Assembly: GCF_932526225.1 (NCBI RefSeq)
Contig: NC_064034.1
Location: 21,789,747-21,853,746 of the forward strand
Direction: 5' to 3'
DNA: 64,000 nt
From: Nematostella vectensis
Taxonomy: Eukaryota > Cnidaria > Anthozoa > Actiniaria > Edwardsiidae
In this document: positions 12,251 to 24,941 of the stretch, piece by piece
Layout: each line of letters opens with the position of its first letter
How positions within the stretch are numbered: position 1 is the first letter of the stretch
The notes under the pieces: generated by a model
Seen by the model: only the letters and a program-made list of their open reading frames with translations
Databases searched by the model: none
What the model was told of the DNA's origin: nothing
Position numbers and translations under genes: made by a program

Positions 12251-12399
12251 TTTCTTTTGATTCGTTTTTTCCTAGAAAATGAAAATAATATTAAACCACG
12301 TTTTTAAACGAAAGAACGACTGACTGATAGTTAGCATTTTTGAGCGATAACGAAAAAAAAATGATTATTTTAGTGTTGACGAGAGAAGCCATTTAAGTG

Positions 12400-12597
12400 T
12401 ATGTAAATGCGCGATTCTCGAAGTGTTGTTTGTCGTAAGTAAAAACTAAAAACAAAACCAGATTCGTCCAAAAGCATCAGCATATCTGGGTCAAACATAA
12501 GGATGTTTGCCCAGTAATCAGCCCTCAGTTCTTCTCGTCTTTGTAGAGCTATCTGTCTAATCCAAAATTTGATAGAATTAATTAAAATATTTTGCAA
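12400..12597 (-). pseudogene. Tc1/IS630-like DDE transposase fragment
   Basis: The frame contains IALQRREELRADYW, then FDPDMLMLLDESG. This resembles the segment leading into the second catalytic Asp block of cnidarian IS630/Tc1-type transposases (QR.E.R..Y…..L.F.DE.G). It stops resembling the family after DESG and lacks the first Asp and the C-terminal E/D region. Confidence 0.45.
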
Positions 12598-13320
12598 GTA
12601 AACTCCAAATGACTAAAATTACAGATACCACGTAAACTTTAAGTCGTAATGGATTGAGGATAGAGCAAATTCACGGCCTGTGCTTCTCTAGATGATGTCA
12701 GCTAATCTTAGCTAAATTCAAAGTTTTTCTAAGATCGACTCCAGCACAATAGCTCTTCATGTTCCTGAAAATTCAAGTTCCCAACTCGTTTTACCGTACG
12801 AATTATGAATTGATGCTACCAAATTTTGCGAATATCGCCACAGTGTTCACCTTGACCATCCCAAATAAAACCACACTTCATTAATAGAAAAACCTATAAA
12901 AAATCTCATCAAAATAATCCGCTACCTTAGATATTGGGACTACGAAGAGGTCATTTTTAGCACTGTTTGGTAAACAGTTAATTTCTCCCATGGTGCTCCT
13001 CGGGTTACGACACACACATCCGCGATAACCAAAGTGCAACCTTGTTTGAAAAAGGTGTATATATGTCATTCTCTCCGTTCAAGTATTGCTTTTTCTATTT
13101 CTCTCTTATCTACTCTTTATCTCAGATATTTTTGCTACTGGTGGTCTCTGCTTATTCCAAGTCCTAGTCCTAGTCACAATCTCAGTAACTCTCTTATCAG
13201 TAACTCTCTTATTAGTAGAGGGAAGTGTTATTTATTTGTTCAGCCACGCAAAGCTCCGAAGCGTTAACTCAGGAATTTACAACGAAATAAACATCGAATA
13301 CAAATCACAACATTGCCTTA

Positions 13321-13720
13321 GACCCTGTCCTCACTCATCAGTTTCCGTTTGAAAAAGCAACCTTTTTGTTACGGATACGGGTATCGTCCACACGGAAGTG
13401 CGAAAACAATGACCGAAAACGGAGCGATTTGAAAACGATCTCCAGAGTGGAAAAATTTGAAAACGATACCCTTTCGTTGCCGGGGGACGGACGAAAACGG
13501 AACCTTCCGAAAACGATGGCGTGATTACTCAGGTTCAGTCCACATGGCGCGCGAGTTTGCATGCGTTGTAGAGCTTGTTGTCGTTTTCGTATCGTTTCTG
13601 CGTTTTCTTGGGGACGGGTGGTATCAAAACAAAAACGCTTCGTGTGGACGAGGATCTTTTTGAAAACGTAACAAAAAGGTTGCGTTTTGCAAAAGAAAAC
13701 GGATACGTGGGGACAGGGTC
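13321..13720. mobile_element. 400 bp MITE, GACCCTGTCC termini, TSD TTA
   Basis: Starts GACCCTGTCCTCAC and ends with the inverse GGGGACAGGGTC. Both flanks are TTA (13318-13320 and 13721-13723). The interior repeats GAAAACGAT/ATCGTTTTC many times in both orientations. A TTA duplication with short TIRs fits PIF/Harbinger-type MITEs. The other copy of the host repeat (at 31.2 kb) shows the unoccupied site as TCA. Confidence 0.85.
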
Positions 13721-13984
13721 TTAGAGTCTTCAATATGGCTTCCAGGGACCTCTCCAAGCGCATAAAACATATAGAAGCTTATTTAATCAAGAAATAAGAG
13801 ATTTCTCAGGGGGTTTGAGTCATAACAATAGAACGATTAACTAGCGCAAAAATCTTGCAATCTTTGTTACCCGATACTCTCGTATAATGGACGTCTCTGA
13901 TTGGCTATTTTGAAAAATAGTACACAGGCTTCCAGTCTTGCAAGTTACCGCGGAGCTCCTCCTTTAAACTCACACTCTTATTAT

Positions 13985-16935
13985 AAATTTTACTGTCGAA
14001 TCCGTTGTATCGCGACGCCTCATTTCAAAACATCGATTTGTTTTTGTCTTTTGGGATTTTCTGTTCCGCCAGTCAAATTATTCCAAGCCAATCAGATTCT
14101 GATTAGTGCAGTTGCCCGGCTTTCTGTCGCGACACTGTCTGGTTTTCATCCAGAGGGAAGCCAGGGAAGTGCACAAAGCGAGATTGGTGATTTTACACTG
14201 TTAGTTTCAGAGAGTAGTTTTAACTTCAAAAAGGGAGTAAAAAACCGAGGTACAAAATGACTCCCTTTTTGGAGTAATTTTTAACTCCCTTTTTTCTACT
14301 CTCTCAAGGGAGTAGATTTTACCCCTGTAGGGGAGTAACTAAAGGGAGTGATTTACTAGGTTGCTTTCTATTACTCCATTAAAGGAGTACAATTTACCCT
14401 CAAAATGGAGTTATTTTTTACTACTTTTTTTCCTACTCTCTCAGGGGAGTAAATTTTACCCACTTTAGGGGGTAGCTAAGTGGAGTAATTTACTAGGTTG
14501 CTTGTAGTTACTCCATTAAAAGAGTACAATTCACCCTCAAAATGGGAGTCAATTTTTACTCCCTATTTTATTTCCCCCTACTAATTGGGTAACTAAAGGG
14601 ATGATTTCAACCCCCTCCCCCCTGTTTTTACAAAATGGCCGTTTAAACTCCACCTACTTCAGGGGTTAATATAGAAATTAGAGTAATTTAGAAACACCAA
14701 GGAAAAGACGTTATTATGAATTTGACAAATCATTTAATTAAACAATTCAGTTTAAAAAATAACAAAAATATAAGTTGAAAAAATGTTTGAAAAATAATAG
14801 TCATTTGACATAAGGTATCCAGGACAAAATTACTAACAAGTGTTCCAACATAACAAAGCTGAAACAAACATACACAATATTATTTTTCTATAACAACTTT
14901 AACAGCTTTTGAACATTACCCTTTTTGGCGTCATTACGGTTTTCCAAAAGAACTGCCACCTCCTCCATCTTTGTATATTCAGATAAGAAGCTAGAAGCCT
15001 AATGCCTCTATATGCACCATTTAAATTTGAACCTGGTAGGCTAGCTTGAAAAGATAACTAGATTCTTGATATGCAGGGTTTACTGTGATCAGAATATACG
15101 GACAAAAAACAACTACAGTAACATTAGATATTCAAAATAAATATCTGGACAAATTTTAGGTTCAAGACTGATTACTAGGTTTTTACTAAGCTAAGTTATT
15201 CAATTTTGTGCTTCAAGTAACAGTTTATAAAGCATAGGCGCTTTAGATGTAAGTACAGTGATTAGTGAATAACTTAAGTTTACGAAGTTTTTATTCGTTT
15301 CTTGCGATTTACGCATTGATACATTCCTTATACCTCAAACTTCTTTCTTTTCTGGCTTTGCAACTCGAGCACATTTTACTATCTCTATCATAATGTCCTG
15401 CGAAGATAATAAGAGAAACAAATAAGAAGGTAGTATTGCTTTGGAAGATAACAAAGAATCACAAAACATATCAGTCTAGTTCGAGAAATCAGCTCACGAA
15501 CGATGATTTGATGCTGAAGTTGGTCGCACAAATCACATTTACTATTGTACCTATCACATTATAAAGCCCATTACACACTAACCTTTTACTTCAATCCATT
15601 TTCTGCCATCAAATCCTTAAAAAAGGTGAATTACGCGTAGAAAAGACGGGAACAAACGGCTATCCGTTTGGAGGCTGTGATAATGGCTTTCGTTCGACCG
15701 TTATGATTTTGCGCCTTGGGCCCAAGCCCCTCTCGGCCACTAAAGCGAGGGACGCCCGGTACATTTTGGTTTTACGGGTCCTGGTGAGCCGTCTTCTATC
15801 TGCAAAGCGGGACTTCTTTTTTTTATAATCTCAAGTAGCATTTCTATTAGAAACAATATATATGATTTTATAATGCTCAAATCGGATCTAAGAATTTTAT
15901 ACAATTATCACCCTACCTATCTTTCTTTTCAATGCAGTACTAATTATTCTAAGCGAATTCTGGAAGTACACCACATAAAACTCATGTTCGAGTCCAATGC
16001 CTGTCTTTGATTACATTTCCTATTGTTGTAGTATAGCTGACAATATTTGCAAGTATGGTGAGGCCTGTTCTTGTATTGAAAATGTTCTTTTAGGATTTCC
16101 TAAGAGTTCCTAAATTGTAGAATGCTTCAAATCTTCTTCCTAAGATTTTCTTATCCAAATTATTCCGATTTTCTGGTCTACTGCTTATACTAGGAAATCC
16201 TAGGAATTTTTAGGAAGTTTAATCATATTTTGTTGTTTTGATCGAACTTAGGAAATCTCAGGAAACTCCTAGGCACAGGGTAGAGTTTTTTGTCTCAACA
16301 ATAAATACGATAAATTATTATTTTTATCTGTTGTCTTATATAATAAAGACTATCGTTTTCCTTCTTAAATTCAGCTAATTCAGAGTAAAAAAACAACTCG
16401 CTTTATTTTATATATTTGGTGTGGTTTGTTACTGCTCTAAAAAGATACAGCTGGAGTAAAAACTACTCTTTCAACACGAGATGGCTGGAGTAGTTTTTAC
16501 TCTTCAAAACCTACCCCCTCAAAGGAGTACTTTTTTACTCCATTTCTTGACCATCTGGAGTAAAAATAACTCTTTTCACTTCAGATAGTTGGAGTAGCTT
16601 TTACTCTGCTAAAATTACCCCCCAGAAAAGAGTACTTTTTACTCCATTATTTGACCAACAAGAGTGAAAATCACTCTTTTTCTAAGAAACATTCGATACT
16701 AATTCTTAGCAGAGTAAAACTTACTCCGTTAAGGGAGTAAACAAAAAAAATACTCCTCAGTGGAGTAGTTTTTACTCCAATAAAGGGGTTCAAATTACTC
16801 CTTTAAAAGTACTCCATCGCAAAGAGTAGTTTTTACACTCTGAGTGGAGTAAAAATAACTCCCTGAAACTAACAGTGTACTGACGGAACAGAAAACCCGG
16901 GTCGCGATACAACGGATTCGACAGTAAGTTATATT
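13985..16935. mobile_element. Foldback-like element rich in GGAGTAA/TTACTCC palindromes
   Basis: An inverted outer block, TTACTGTCGAATCCGTTGTA plus TCGCGAC, occurs at 13989-14020 and inverted at 16905-16933, followed inward on both sides by ACACTGTTAGTTTCAG. Inside lie two zones (about 14195-14620 and 16430-16870) full of GGAGTA/TACTCC in both orientations. The left zone includes an approximately 130 bp internal direct duplication around TTTACTAGGTTGCTT. The middle (14.7-16.4 kb) is AT-rich with no recognisable gene. Long imperfect TIRs made of short palindromes suggest a foldback or large MITE. No TSD could be fixed. Confidence 0.55.
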
Positions 16936-18104
16936 TACTGCATATTGTCACAGTGTTATTCTTAAAAGGGCAGGGCAATAAATATTTTTTCCCAAACGAA
17001 AGAGACCAGCCGTATTAAAAACTGCATTTTGACTCATAATTGTCTAGCTTTAATTTAATGCATCTGTAAATAAAATCATGTTTTTCAAGTACAGCTACAA
17101 CTTAGTCTGTATTTGATTCTTAATAATATAAGTAAACTCCATGGAAAATATTGTTGTAAACAGTATCCTGCTAGTTTGAATATTTCGTAATAAAAGATTG
17201 ACTGATTTAAATTTAAAGTACTTGGTACAAAGTTGATTGAGAGTCCCTCTGATGCTCAATGAGGGGCTTCTATAGCCGTTAGCTGGACAAGGTTTTGAAA
17301 AGGAAGCAGAAACGCTCTCAGACCCTGGCCTATCCAAAAGGGCATATATGGTCCTTCCCATTAAATACCTGAAATTTCCCTGCAGTAGAGCAAGCCACCC
17401 CGTGCTTTTAGATCCACTGTAGATCACCCATATTGTGCTTCGTATCCTAATACAGATATATATCGATGTTGATAAAGTACTTTTATTTTACATTGTTTAC
17501 ATGATTTTAATCAAAGACTTGAGCTTATGAGCTAATATTCCATATTATTCATTTGTGCTGTCTACCCCTAATGTATAAATTAATTGTATTATTTGACATC
17601 GGGCTCTATATCCATTCTTGAAAAGAAATAACTTGTTATGAAGCCAAGAAAAAAACACCTAAAAAAATAGAGCTGACATCCTATGACAGGGATTTGGGGG
17701 TGGCATATATGTTGATATTATTCAAAAGTCTTTAAAATCTTGGGAATTATTTTGAAAGAATTGAATCACTACTTTTTGGTGTATGCACCCCTGTGTTTAC
17801 CACCTGTATGGCTTGAAAAGTAAAACCAATAATTACTAGCTTTTGATTGGAATACAAAGTCAATACGGTAAAAGAACTAAGCTTTATTCCAAGGATGTTC
17901 TAGAAAACATGAATCATGCAATATGCATCAAACACACTTTTAGTAAGAACTTGCAATGAAACAGCAGAAAAGGTTATTTACATGATTGCTTTATTTACTG
18001 CCATCTGTAAAAATGTTATAATCAAGCTTCCTTATGATAATAAGCACAATTTGTTTTTGTTGCTCACATGAACAGCTAACAATAGCATCTGTTTATATTT
18101 AACA
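16936..18104. other. No gene recognised
   Basis: Non-coding AT-rich sequence; the frame at 17095-17427 on the minus strand has no recognisable domain. Confidence 0.5.
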
Positions 18105-18185
18105 ATTATACCATTCCGAGAGCCGAAGGCTCGAGGTAGATATTTTTAAAGCCACTATCTACCGAAATGGAAATGGTATAAATGT
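18105..18185 (+). repeat. Short palindromic repeat, copy 1
   Basis: ATACCATTCCGAG … CCGAAATGGAAATGGTAT forms a hairpin, with an inner GAGCCGAAGGCTCGAGGTAG palindrome. A second copy lies at 20770-20850. Confidence 0.6.
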
Positions 18186-20769
18186 TTTAGTATATAAAAC
18201 GAGCTTTAGAGCAATTTTTTTTCGAAAATATTTGCAAATCGGCTGTTACACCCGGCATTTTCTTGATTTTGGGACCCAGGAAATATCCACCTCCTAGGAG
18301 ATGTATATTGCATTTTATCCCGAGTTTCTCAATCAATCAAATCACTCGTTCTTGCGAGGTTCCCGAGTTTTATATACTAATTGATAGTGTATACTTGAGA
18401 ACCTTAATTAAGGGAGAATGCTAATTCATGGATGCCAGGTGGCATTGAGAGGGGTCAGGATGATGTTTGGGGCGGGGGCAACCATACGCTAATAACATTT
18501 TTAAGCCAACAAAAGCAACAGCACTAACAAACTCTCTCATCATTATTCTCTTCCTTCCATCTTCAACGTATTTTTCCCTACACTTTTCACCTAAGAAGGT
18601 TAACAGGTATCTCTCATAGAGCACTGTAAGCAAACAAAAATAATGTATGGAGGGAAGATGTCAGAAATGTAAAAAAAATTAATTTCTCTAGCAACGCAAT
18701 ATGTTGGGTTCTTGCCATGAGCTTTTCAAGCTTTTTGACAATTCGCAGGTAGAATTTCTTTAAAATTGTGTTGTTATTGATGCAATTGCACTCGAAAATA
18801 GAAAGCGCAAACTGCAGGGTTTTTGTAAAACTTTTTGCACGATAGAATACGCAATGGTGTCGACAAGAGGTCTGTGGGTGTTTTATGGCGCTGCAGATAG
18901 TTATGCTTTTGATTTTCTGTAATTCAAAACTTAAATAAGTAACGCGCTTTTCACAAACGGGAAAATAAAAGTATTCTCGAAATTTCGTAGAAGAATTTGT
19001 AACATGAAATATATATTCCTTAAAATCTGTCAGACTGTCAACAAGATCATCCCCCTTTCTAAATCCTAGATCCGCCACTGCTAAAAAAATAAAGTTTAAG
19101 CGTAATTTGTTTCGGTTCGTACGGTATTCAAAGCCCATGGTATACGTGTCCGCACGGCATTCTAAGCCATAGTATTTACACACAATATTGTGGCGCCATG
19201 TCCGTTCGACTTGTCGTATTCTCATGTCACTTGAAGACAACGCATGGTCAAAAGGGCGTAAAGTAATTACGGACAATTATCACTTTTCAATTTGACTGCA
19301 ATAAAACTACGAATGGAAAGTAATCGTGGTATCGTGCTTCTTAAGTTACGGGTAAATAGGGATTGGAGTTGAATAATAAAAAGCCGTTTGGATGATACGT
19401 CAAAACGAGCGTTAGACGAGCTTTAGAAAGGCAAAGGGTTAGAATAAAAACATTGTAAGTAGGCTCTCTGTGTTTTTACTAACATTACAACTTTGCATTA
19501 ACATGATTTCTTTATTTTTCGAAAGTCTGCCCTCTCATGTTTGACTAAATGCACTTAAGGTTTCAACTTTCAAAGGATTTCCGTTATTCGCCGCTGATGG
19601 AAAACATTTACGCCTTCATTTGCACGCATTGCGTTTCGCGGAGGCGTGTTGTCAAAAACAGCGTGGAATCTGTTCATACAAATTGATCAAAAGTACTTTG
19701 ACCTTCGATACGATTTAAGAGGAAATTGAAAAAAGCAAAATGATGGTTTTTAAGACTAGCGGATGTATACAATAAAAATAAAAAGGTAGTTGAATGAAAT
19801 AAGTGAAATAAAAGCAACAATAAAAACTGTTGCTTGTTGAAATTACTATACGTATTAGTTATTTTGAAACTGTAATGAGTCCATTTTTAGTTTACGCAGA
19901 AAACCCACCTTTTTACTTTTTATGGCAGAGCACGTCACCTTGGCTAACTGATCACAACGGATTTCATTCGCACGCGAGAAATGCGTTTTTCCCCAAACCG
20001 TGTCTGTTTTATACCTTATACTCTTCAAATAAAGCTGCTAGAAACCAAGACTTGCATTCAAGTTCGTGATTTAATTACTTGATGTACCCATTTGGGTGAA
20101 CTGGTGAAGGATACTTTAGCTCTGAATAGTTCTAAGAGTAGCAAACTCTTGACAATACTTATTACTTAGTCTGGTTGCCTAGAAACCTGCCAAACAGGTG
20201 AGAAATGGCCATTGCTTCTGTTGATTGCTCACTAAAGGGTCTTTATTAATATTGTTTCCATCACAGATTTTGCAAGGCAGACTGTGCATTCCTCAAGGCG
20301 ATTGATTTATATCTCATGATTTATTTGCTAGTATGGGAAAGGGCTCTAGAAAAGGCCTTCACAATCATGATGTCTCTAGAAAAGGCCTTCACAATCATGA
20401 TCCCCGCTTTTGTAATTTATTGCTTTACTGGTGAAAAGTGATCCAATGATCGCGGCAAGAAGAATAAAAAATTAATATCAATCCAATATACATCGGATAT
20501 CAAATGGTCTTTTTTTTAGGATTCGTTTTCTAAAAGGGTATTCAAGCAAAGAAACTTTAGAAGTCCAGAAAGTATTTGACTTACGCGTAAGGAGAACATG
20601 CTGTAAATGAAGATTTCAGTTGTCTTTAAACAGGAATGTCTTTGCTTAACGTCTTCTTTGACAAGAAATTGCGGGCAGTGTTCCGAAATTAAAAATTTTC
20701 GTTTATGTCCGTTTTTTATTTGTAAACTGGCCGCAAACTAATATATGCTTGACAAACTTGTCATATTGC
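18186..20769. other. No gene recognised; small direct duplication
   Basis: Only unsupported frames, such as 18614-19276 minus (220 codons, no domain, probably chance). A 27 bp unit, TCTAGAAAAGGCCTTCACAA plus TCATGAT, is duplicated at 20344 and 20375. Confidence 0.45.
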
Positions 20770-20850
20770 TTTAAAAATATCTACCTCGAGCTTTCGGCTC
20801 TCGGTAAATATTTCGCCACTATCCACCTCAATGGAAATGGTATAATTGTT
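20770..20850 (+). repeat. Short palindromic repeat, copy 2
   Basis: Contains TACCTCGAGCTTTCGGCTCT and CAATGGAAATGGTATAATTG, matching 18105-18185 partly in inverse orientation as expected of a palindromic family. Confidence 0.55.
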
Positions 20851-21010
20851 AAGTATAAAGCTGCGTTGTTCCAATGTCTTTTCAGTGTTTATTTTCAAAA
20901 CTTAAAGAAAAGGCAATCATTTTTTTTCTAGAATCGGCATTTCAACAATAAGACAAAACAGTATAAAACCTTCATGAAAAGAGCGGTAAAAGTCGTACGA
21001 CCCTTACTTA

Positions 21011-21250
21011 TTAAGCCCCATCTGCACTAACAATTTTTAGTTGACAATTTTCAATTGACAACTATATTTGTTGGCATCTACACTAGCAATTTTTCATGTG
21101 TGACAATTTTTAATTCCCGAGTAAAAGCAAACCTGCTAGCTTTTGAGTAATTTTAATTACCAAATAAAAATTGACAACTTTGCTCCCTCTACACTGACAA
21201 AATTGTCACATAAAAATTGTTAACTAAAAATTGGTAGTAGATGGGGCTTT
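21011..21250. mobile_element. About 240 bp MITE, AAGCCCCATCT termini
   Basis: Left AAGCCCCATCTGCACTAACA and right the inverse of AAGCCCCATCTACTACCAAT, both continuing AATTTTTAGTT. The interior is full of CAATTTTTA/TAAAAATTG. The TSD is uncertain (TTA left, TTC right if 3 bp). Non-coding. Confidence 0.65.
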
Positions 21251-22679
21251 CGGGGAACACATATAAATACTTCGTGGCCTTCAAGCCATGGTGATGGGTT
21301 TTTCTCCATTCCTGGGGTACCAAGCCAAATAGGAATAGCTAAAGCCCCACATGAATGACAACTCGATGAAGTAACAAAAACAACAAGGACGAAAACCGAA
21401 AGTAAAGAAACATATATCACTACCATTTAAGAATTGGAACTGGGAATAAACGTTGGGAATAATGCTACAACTAAATGCTCACTTTCTATCCACCGACTGC
21501 AATGTTTTCCAACTAATTGCAAAAAAAACTTTCAATTATATATCGGTAAAAAAATCTCAGATTCCGACCCTAATAAAAATGAAAATGGTAACAAAGAAAC
21601 TTCAAGTTTCACAATTCACTGCCATTTTCAGTTTAATCTCGTGCTGTCTCTGGTAGGATTTTTTTAAATCTCGGCAAGTAAATTTTCCATTTTAGCATTT
21701 GGAAGCTAAGCACTATTTGATTATGTAAAACTTACGATTCGCGGAAAGGGATAGAAGATTTTACACTCGTAAATTGAACTGCTGCTGTCTTGTAGCAAGC
21801 CTGCTTGAAAGATATAAGAGATTGACTACAGAAGTGGGGGGTAAATAAGATTTTATTGCCTCATTTGGTGAAAATTATGTCTGGCTGAGTTCCCGTGCCT
21901 TGGGCTAAAATTGGATTCGAAGGCAGGAGCCAGGATAGGCGCTTTTTGTGTGTCTGAACATTTAGCGTCAAATGTAACGTTTAACCAGTTATTGGGAATA
22001 GTTGTTTCAAGTGAATTAGAATAATTCACAACGAATGGCAACTGCATTTCCCTTTTATGTCAGAAGAGCGGTAAGAAATCAAACAAAGTCCAAATGAGAT
22101 GTCAAACTATAATTGCTTACCCCATAGTAGCGCAAGTAGATAATTAAATCTTAGAACTTGTAACAATTTGGTGATCGCTACGTGGCTCTGATTGACTCTT
22201 TGTGGAATTTCATGTTTTATTTGTGCTTCAAGGTATAATGAAATAATGTGCGTTTGTTATAAGCAATAACACTCTCCTGCTGATTGTTCGCTATTGGGAA
22301 ATAACCTGCGGCCAAATACAGGCTACATTAAGCGCCGTGATGCGTACACGTTCAAAATGTCAAATTGAGCAATTTTACAAGAAACTGCAATGCACAGAAG
22401 CTGTTTGTATTACCAGACATGTGGCCACTCATCTCACCAAATCAACAACTCACATAAGATGCTGGCCTGAGTGATTTTAAGTCGACAATTGAACCCCTTA
22501 ATACATCAGGGTTGTTTTTCAGAAAGGGAGGGGAAAAAGGAGATTGAAGACATAGGGGCGGGGTATTGTTTTTAAAGGGAAATGTTTATCACAAAAATCC
22601 ATATCGTCATTACTTTTCAAAATGTTGGCTTTTAAAAAAAAAGTCAACACAACGCACAGTCTCTCATATCATTAACAGA
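21251..22679. other. No gene recognised
   Basis: Short frames only; nothing with a recognisable domain or repeat structure. Confidence 0.5.
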
Positions 22680-23110
22680 TGATCAACTATAAAGTGAATA
22701 GATCAACTATGAAATGAATAGATCAGATATGAAATGAATAGATCAATTATGAAATGAATAGATCAACTTGAAACGAATAGATCAACTTTGAAATGAATAG
22801 ATCAACTTGAAATGAATAGATAAACTATGAAACGAATAGACCAACTTGAAATGAATAGATCAACTATGAAACGAATAGTCAACTATGAATTGAATAGATC
22901 AACTATGAAATGAATAGATCAACTATGAAACGAATAGATCAACTATGAAATTAATAGATCAACTATGAAATGAAAAATCAACTTGAACTATGAAATGAAT
23001 AGGTCAACTATGAAATAAATAGATCAACTATGAAATGAATAGATCAAATATGAAATGAATACATCAACTATGAAATATGAATAGACCAACTATGAAATGG
23101 ATAGATATGT
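22680..23110 (+). repeat. 20 bp minisatellite (GATCAACTATGAAATGAATA)n
   Basis: About 21 head-to-tail copies of a 20 bp unit with substitutions and occasional 1-4 bp indels (for example AACTTGAA in place of AACTATGAA). Contiguous without spacers, hence not a CRISPR. Confidence 0.95.
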
Positions 23111-23204
23111 GTGACATTATTTCGTGTACACTCGGTAGGATTACATACGCGAGCCAAACTCCTCCGCCGCCCGGCATCGTTCGAGTAATATTACTTTTAG
23201 TAAT

Positions 23205-23350
23205 ATGATAAAATGCATTATAGCCGTGTCAGTTGAAGCAAAGGCGAGAACTGTTCATTTTGCATTATTCTTTTTTTATGATAAAATGCATTATAGCCGT
23301 GTCAGTTGAAGCAAAGGCGAGAACTGTTCATTTTGCATTATTCTTTTTTT
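23205..23350 (+). repeat. 73 bp perfect tandem duplication
   Basis: Copy 1 23205-23277 and copy 2 23278-23350 are identical, starting ATGATAAAATGCATTATAGC and ending in a T-run. Identity implies a very recent duplication. Confidence 0.9.
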
Positions 23351-23679
23351 ACTTCATACTACTGGGTCTAAAGAAATCTACAATGCCGATTTACCTGAGT
23401 GTCCAAAAGATCGACGTTTCTTTTTGACAAGTTTCGACGTTTGTATTTTCTGGTGTATTGGAAGGAAATTCACTTAATCTTTATGTATTTATCAACGTTT
23501 AGAACGGGGAAGAATAGAAAATAGGTATGGACGAAAGTTATTGATACGCAAGGATTGAATTTGGATCTATTCGGGAATTCAATTCAGAAATTTTATTGGA
23601 ATGACTTCCGTGACCATTATTTTTTTTATCAATTATATCATATAATATTTCATTATAATTGGGTGCTAGAACTGTCACC

Positions 23680-23742
23680 CTCGGCATCGTTACGCCTCTT
23701 CTCGTTACCCCTCTTCTCGTTACGCCTCTTCTCGTTACGCTG
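23680..23742 (+). repeat. Short TCGTTACGCCTCTTC tandem repeat
   Basis: Three to four copies of CGTTACGCCTCTTCT, one with CCCCTC. Starts after CACCCTCGGCA. Confidence 0.8.
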
Positions 23743-24088
23743 ACAAGACCTTGATAGCAGTTTGTTTGTTTGTTTCTGTTTGTTTCTATCAGTTCACTTA
23801 ACAGTGTCGCGTCTCGGTTCTTTCGCGTTCTCGTTTGTTTGTGTCCGCAGGAGAAACCCCTGCCGATAGCTGCTATCGAATCCCTTTGAAAATGCTCGAG
23901 ATTATTTTTTAGTTACCACGAGAATTCTCGTCATGCGACGCTGTATTGTGAATCGCCCCGCCGCAGTAGCGGCGAACAATCGGCTAGGCGTCTGCTTTCG
24001 CAGGCTAAAATTGTAACTTCAGGCAAAAAGACTCAGATCTTATCAGCTGTTAAACAGGCAACAGTTCGCTTGCAAAATGAGAATTCGA

Positions 24089-24107
24089 AATAATAATAAT
24101 AATAATA

Positions 24108-24188
<81 letters not shown>
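24089..24188 (+). repeat. (AAT)n microsatellite
   Basis: About 33 trinucleotide copies with one AGT interruption. Confidence 0.95.
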
Positions 24189-24192
<4 letters not shown>

Positions 24193-24212
24193 TTAAGATA
24201 TTAATATATTAA

Positions 24213-24270
24213 TAGTAATAGCAATAGCAATAGCAATAGCAATAGCAATAGCAATAGCAATAGCAATAGC
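24213..24270 (+). repeat. (AATAGC)n hexanucleotide repeat
   Basis: About nine to ten copies, partner of the much longer array starting at 24553. Confidence 0.95.
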
Positions 24271-24552
24271 CATATCAATATTTGGGTGACCTTAAAACCT
24301 GCTCGGTCAATCTCTTGGAGGCCTGGGTCTAAGGACTTTATAGGATTAGTAAGAAAAAGATTTGACCAAGCGAGCAAGTTTTGATTGATAATTTTTGCCG
24401 CGAGTCTCAAATTGACAGGAATCAGTATTTTTCACCATGTTTTCTAGAGATCGGGGATCGGGGGAACTTTAGCTCTTCTAAATATGGGCATCTATGCCCA
24501 TATAAGGCAATCCATACGAAGGACACTATCCGTGGGGAATATTTTTGATATG

Positions 24553-24889
24553 AATAGCAATAGCAATAGCAACAGTAATAGCAACAGTAATAGTAACAGT
24601 AACAGTAATAGTAATAGTAATAGTAATAGTAATAGTAATAGTAATAGTAATAGTAATAGTAATAGTAATAGTAATAGTAATAGTAATAGTAATAGTAATA
24701 GTAATAGTAATAGTAATAGTAATAGTAATAGTAATAGTAATAGTAATAGTAATAGTAATAGTAATAGTAATAGTAATAGTAATAGTAATAGTAATAGTAA
24801 TAGTAATAGTAATAGTAATAGTAATAGTAATAGTAATAGTAATAGTAATAGTAATAGTAATAGTAATAGTAATAGTAATAGTAATAATA

Positions 24890-24941
<52 letters not shown>

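Larger units (their letters stand above)
11923..13057. mobile_element. 1135 bp TIR element, CACC termini, TSD TATA
   Basis: Inverted ends of about 60 bp: left CACCTATTTCGAAAAAGGTT, right the inverse of CACCTTTTTCAAACAAGGTT, both continuing through GTGTGTGTCGTAACCCG. TATA flanks each side (11919-11922 and 13058-13061). The terminal decamer matches the 254 bp MITE at 8.8 kb, so both belong to one superfamily (Chapaev-like by inference). It contains a small frame at 11963-12250 without known domain and an IS630/Tc1-like transposase scrap at 12370-12597, probably captured. Confidence 0.75.
11490..13800 (+). repeat. Interspersed repeat family A, copy 1 (carries two transposons)
   Basis: Once the two TIR elements inside it are removed, the flanking sequence matches 31135-31800 in inverse orientation over most of its length. 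Shared blocks include CTGCCCATCCGAAAGCTAAA, GGCACGAATTTG, ATTCAATGCTGACAAGAATA and CAGCCACGCAAAGCTCCGAA. Identity is high but with small indels. The family is unclassified; a solo LTR is one possibility. Confidence 0.7.

Noticed and set aside
18614..19276. 220-codon minus-strand frame
   Set aside because: No domain, low-complexity composition, no splice or repeat support; probably chance in AT-rich DNA.
22680..23110. CRISPR-like array
   Set aside because: 20 bp units are contiguous and imperfect with no unique spacers, in a eukaryotic context.
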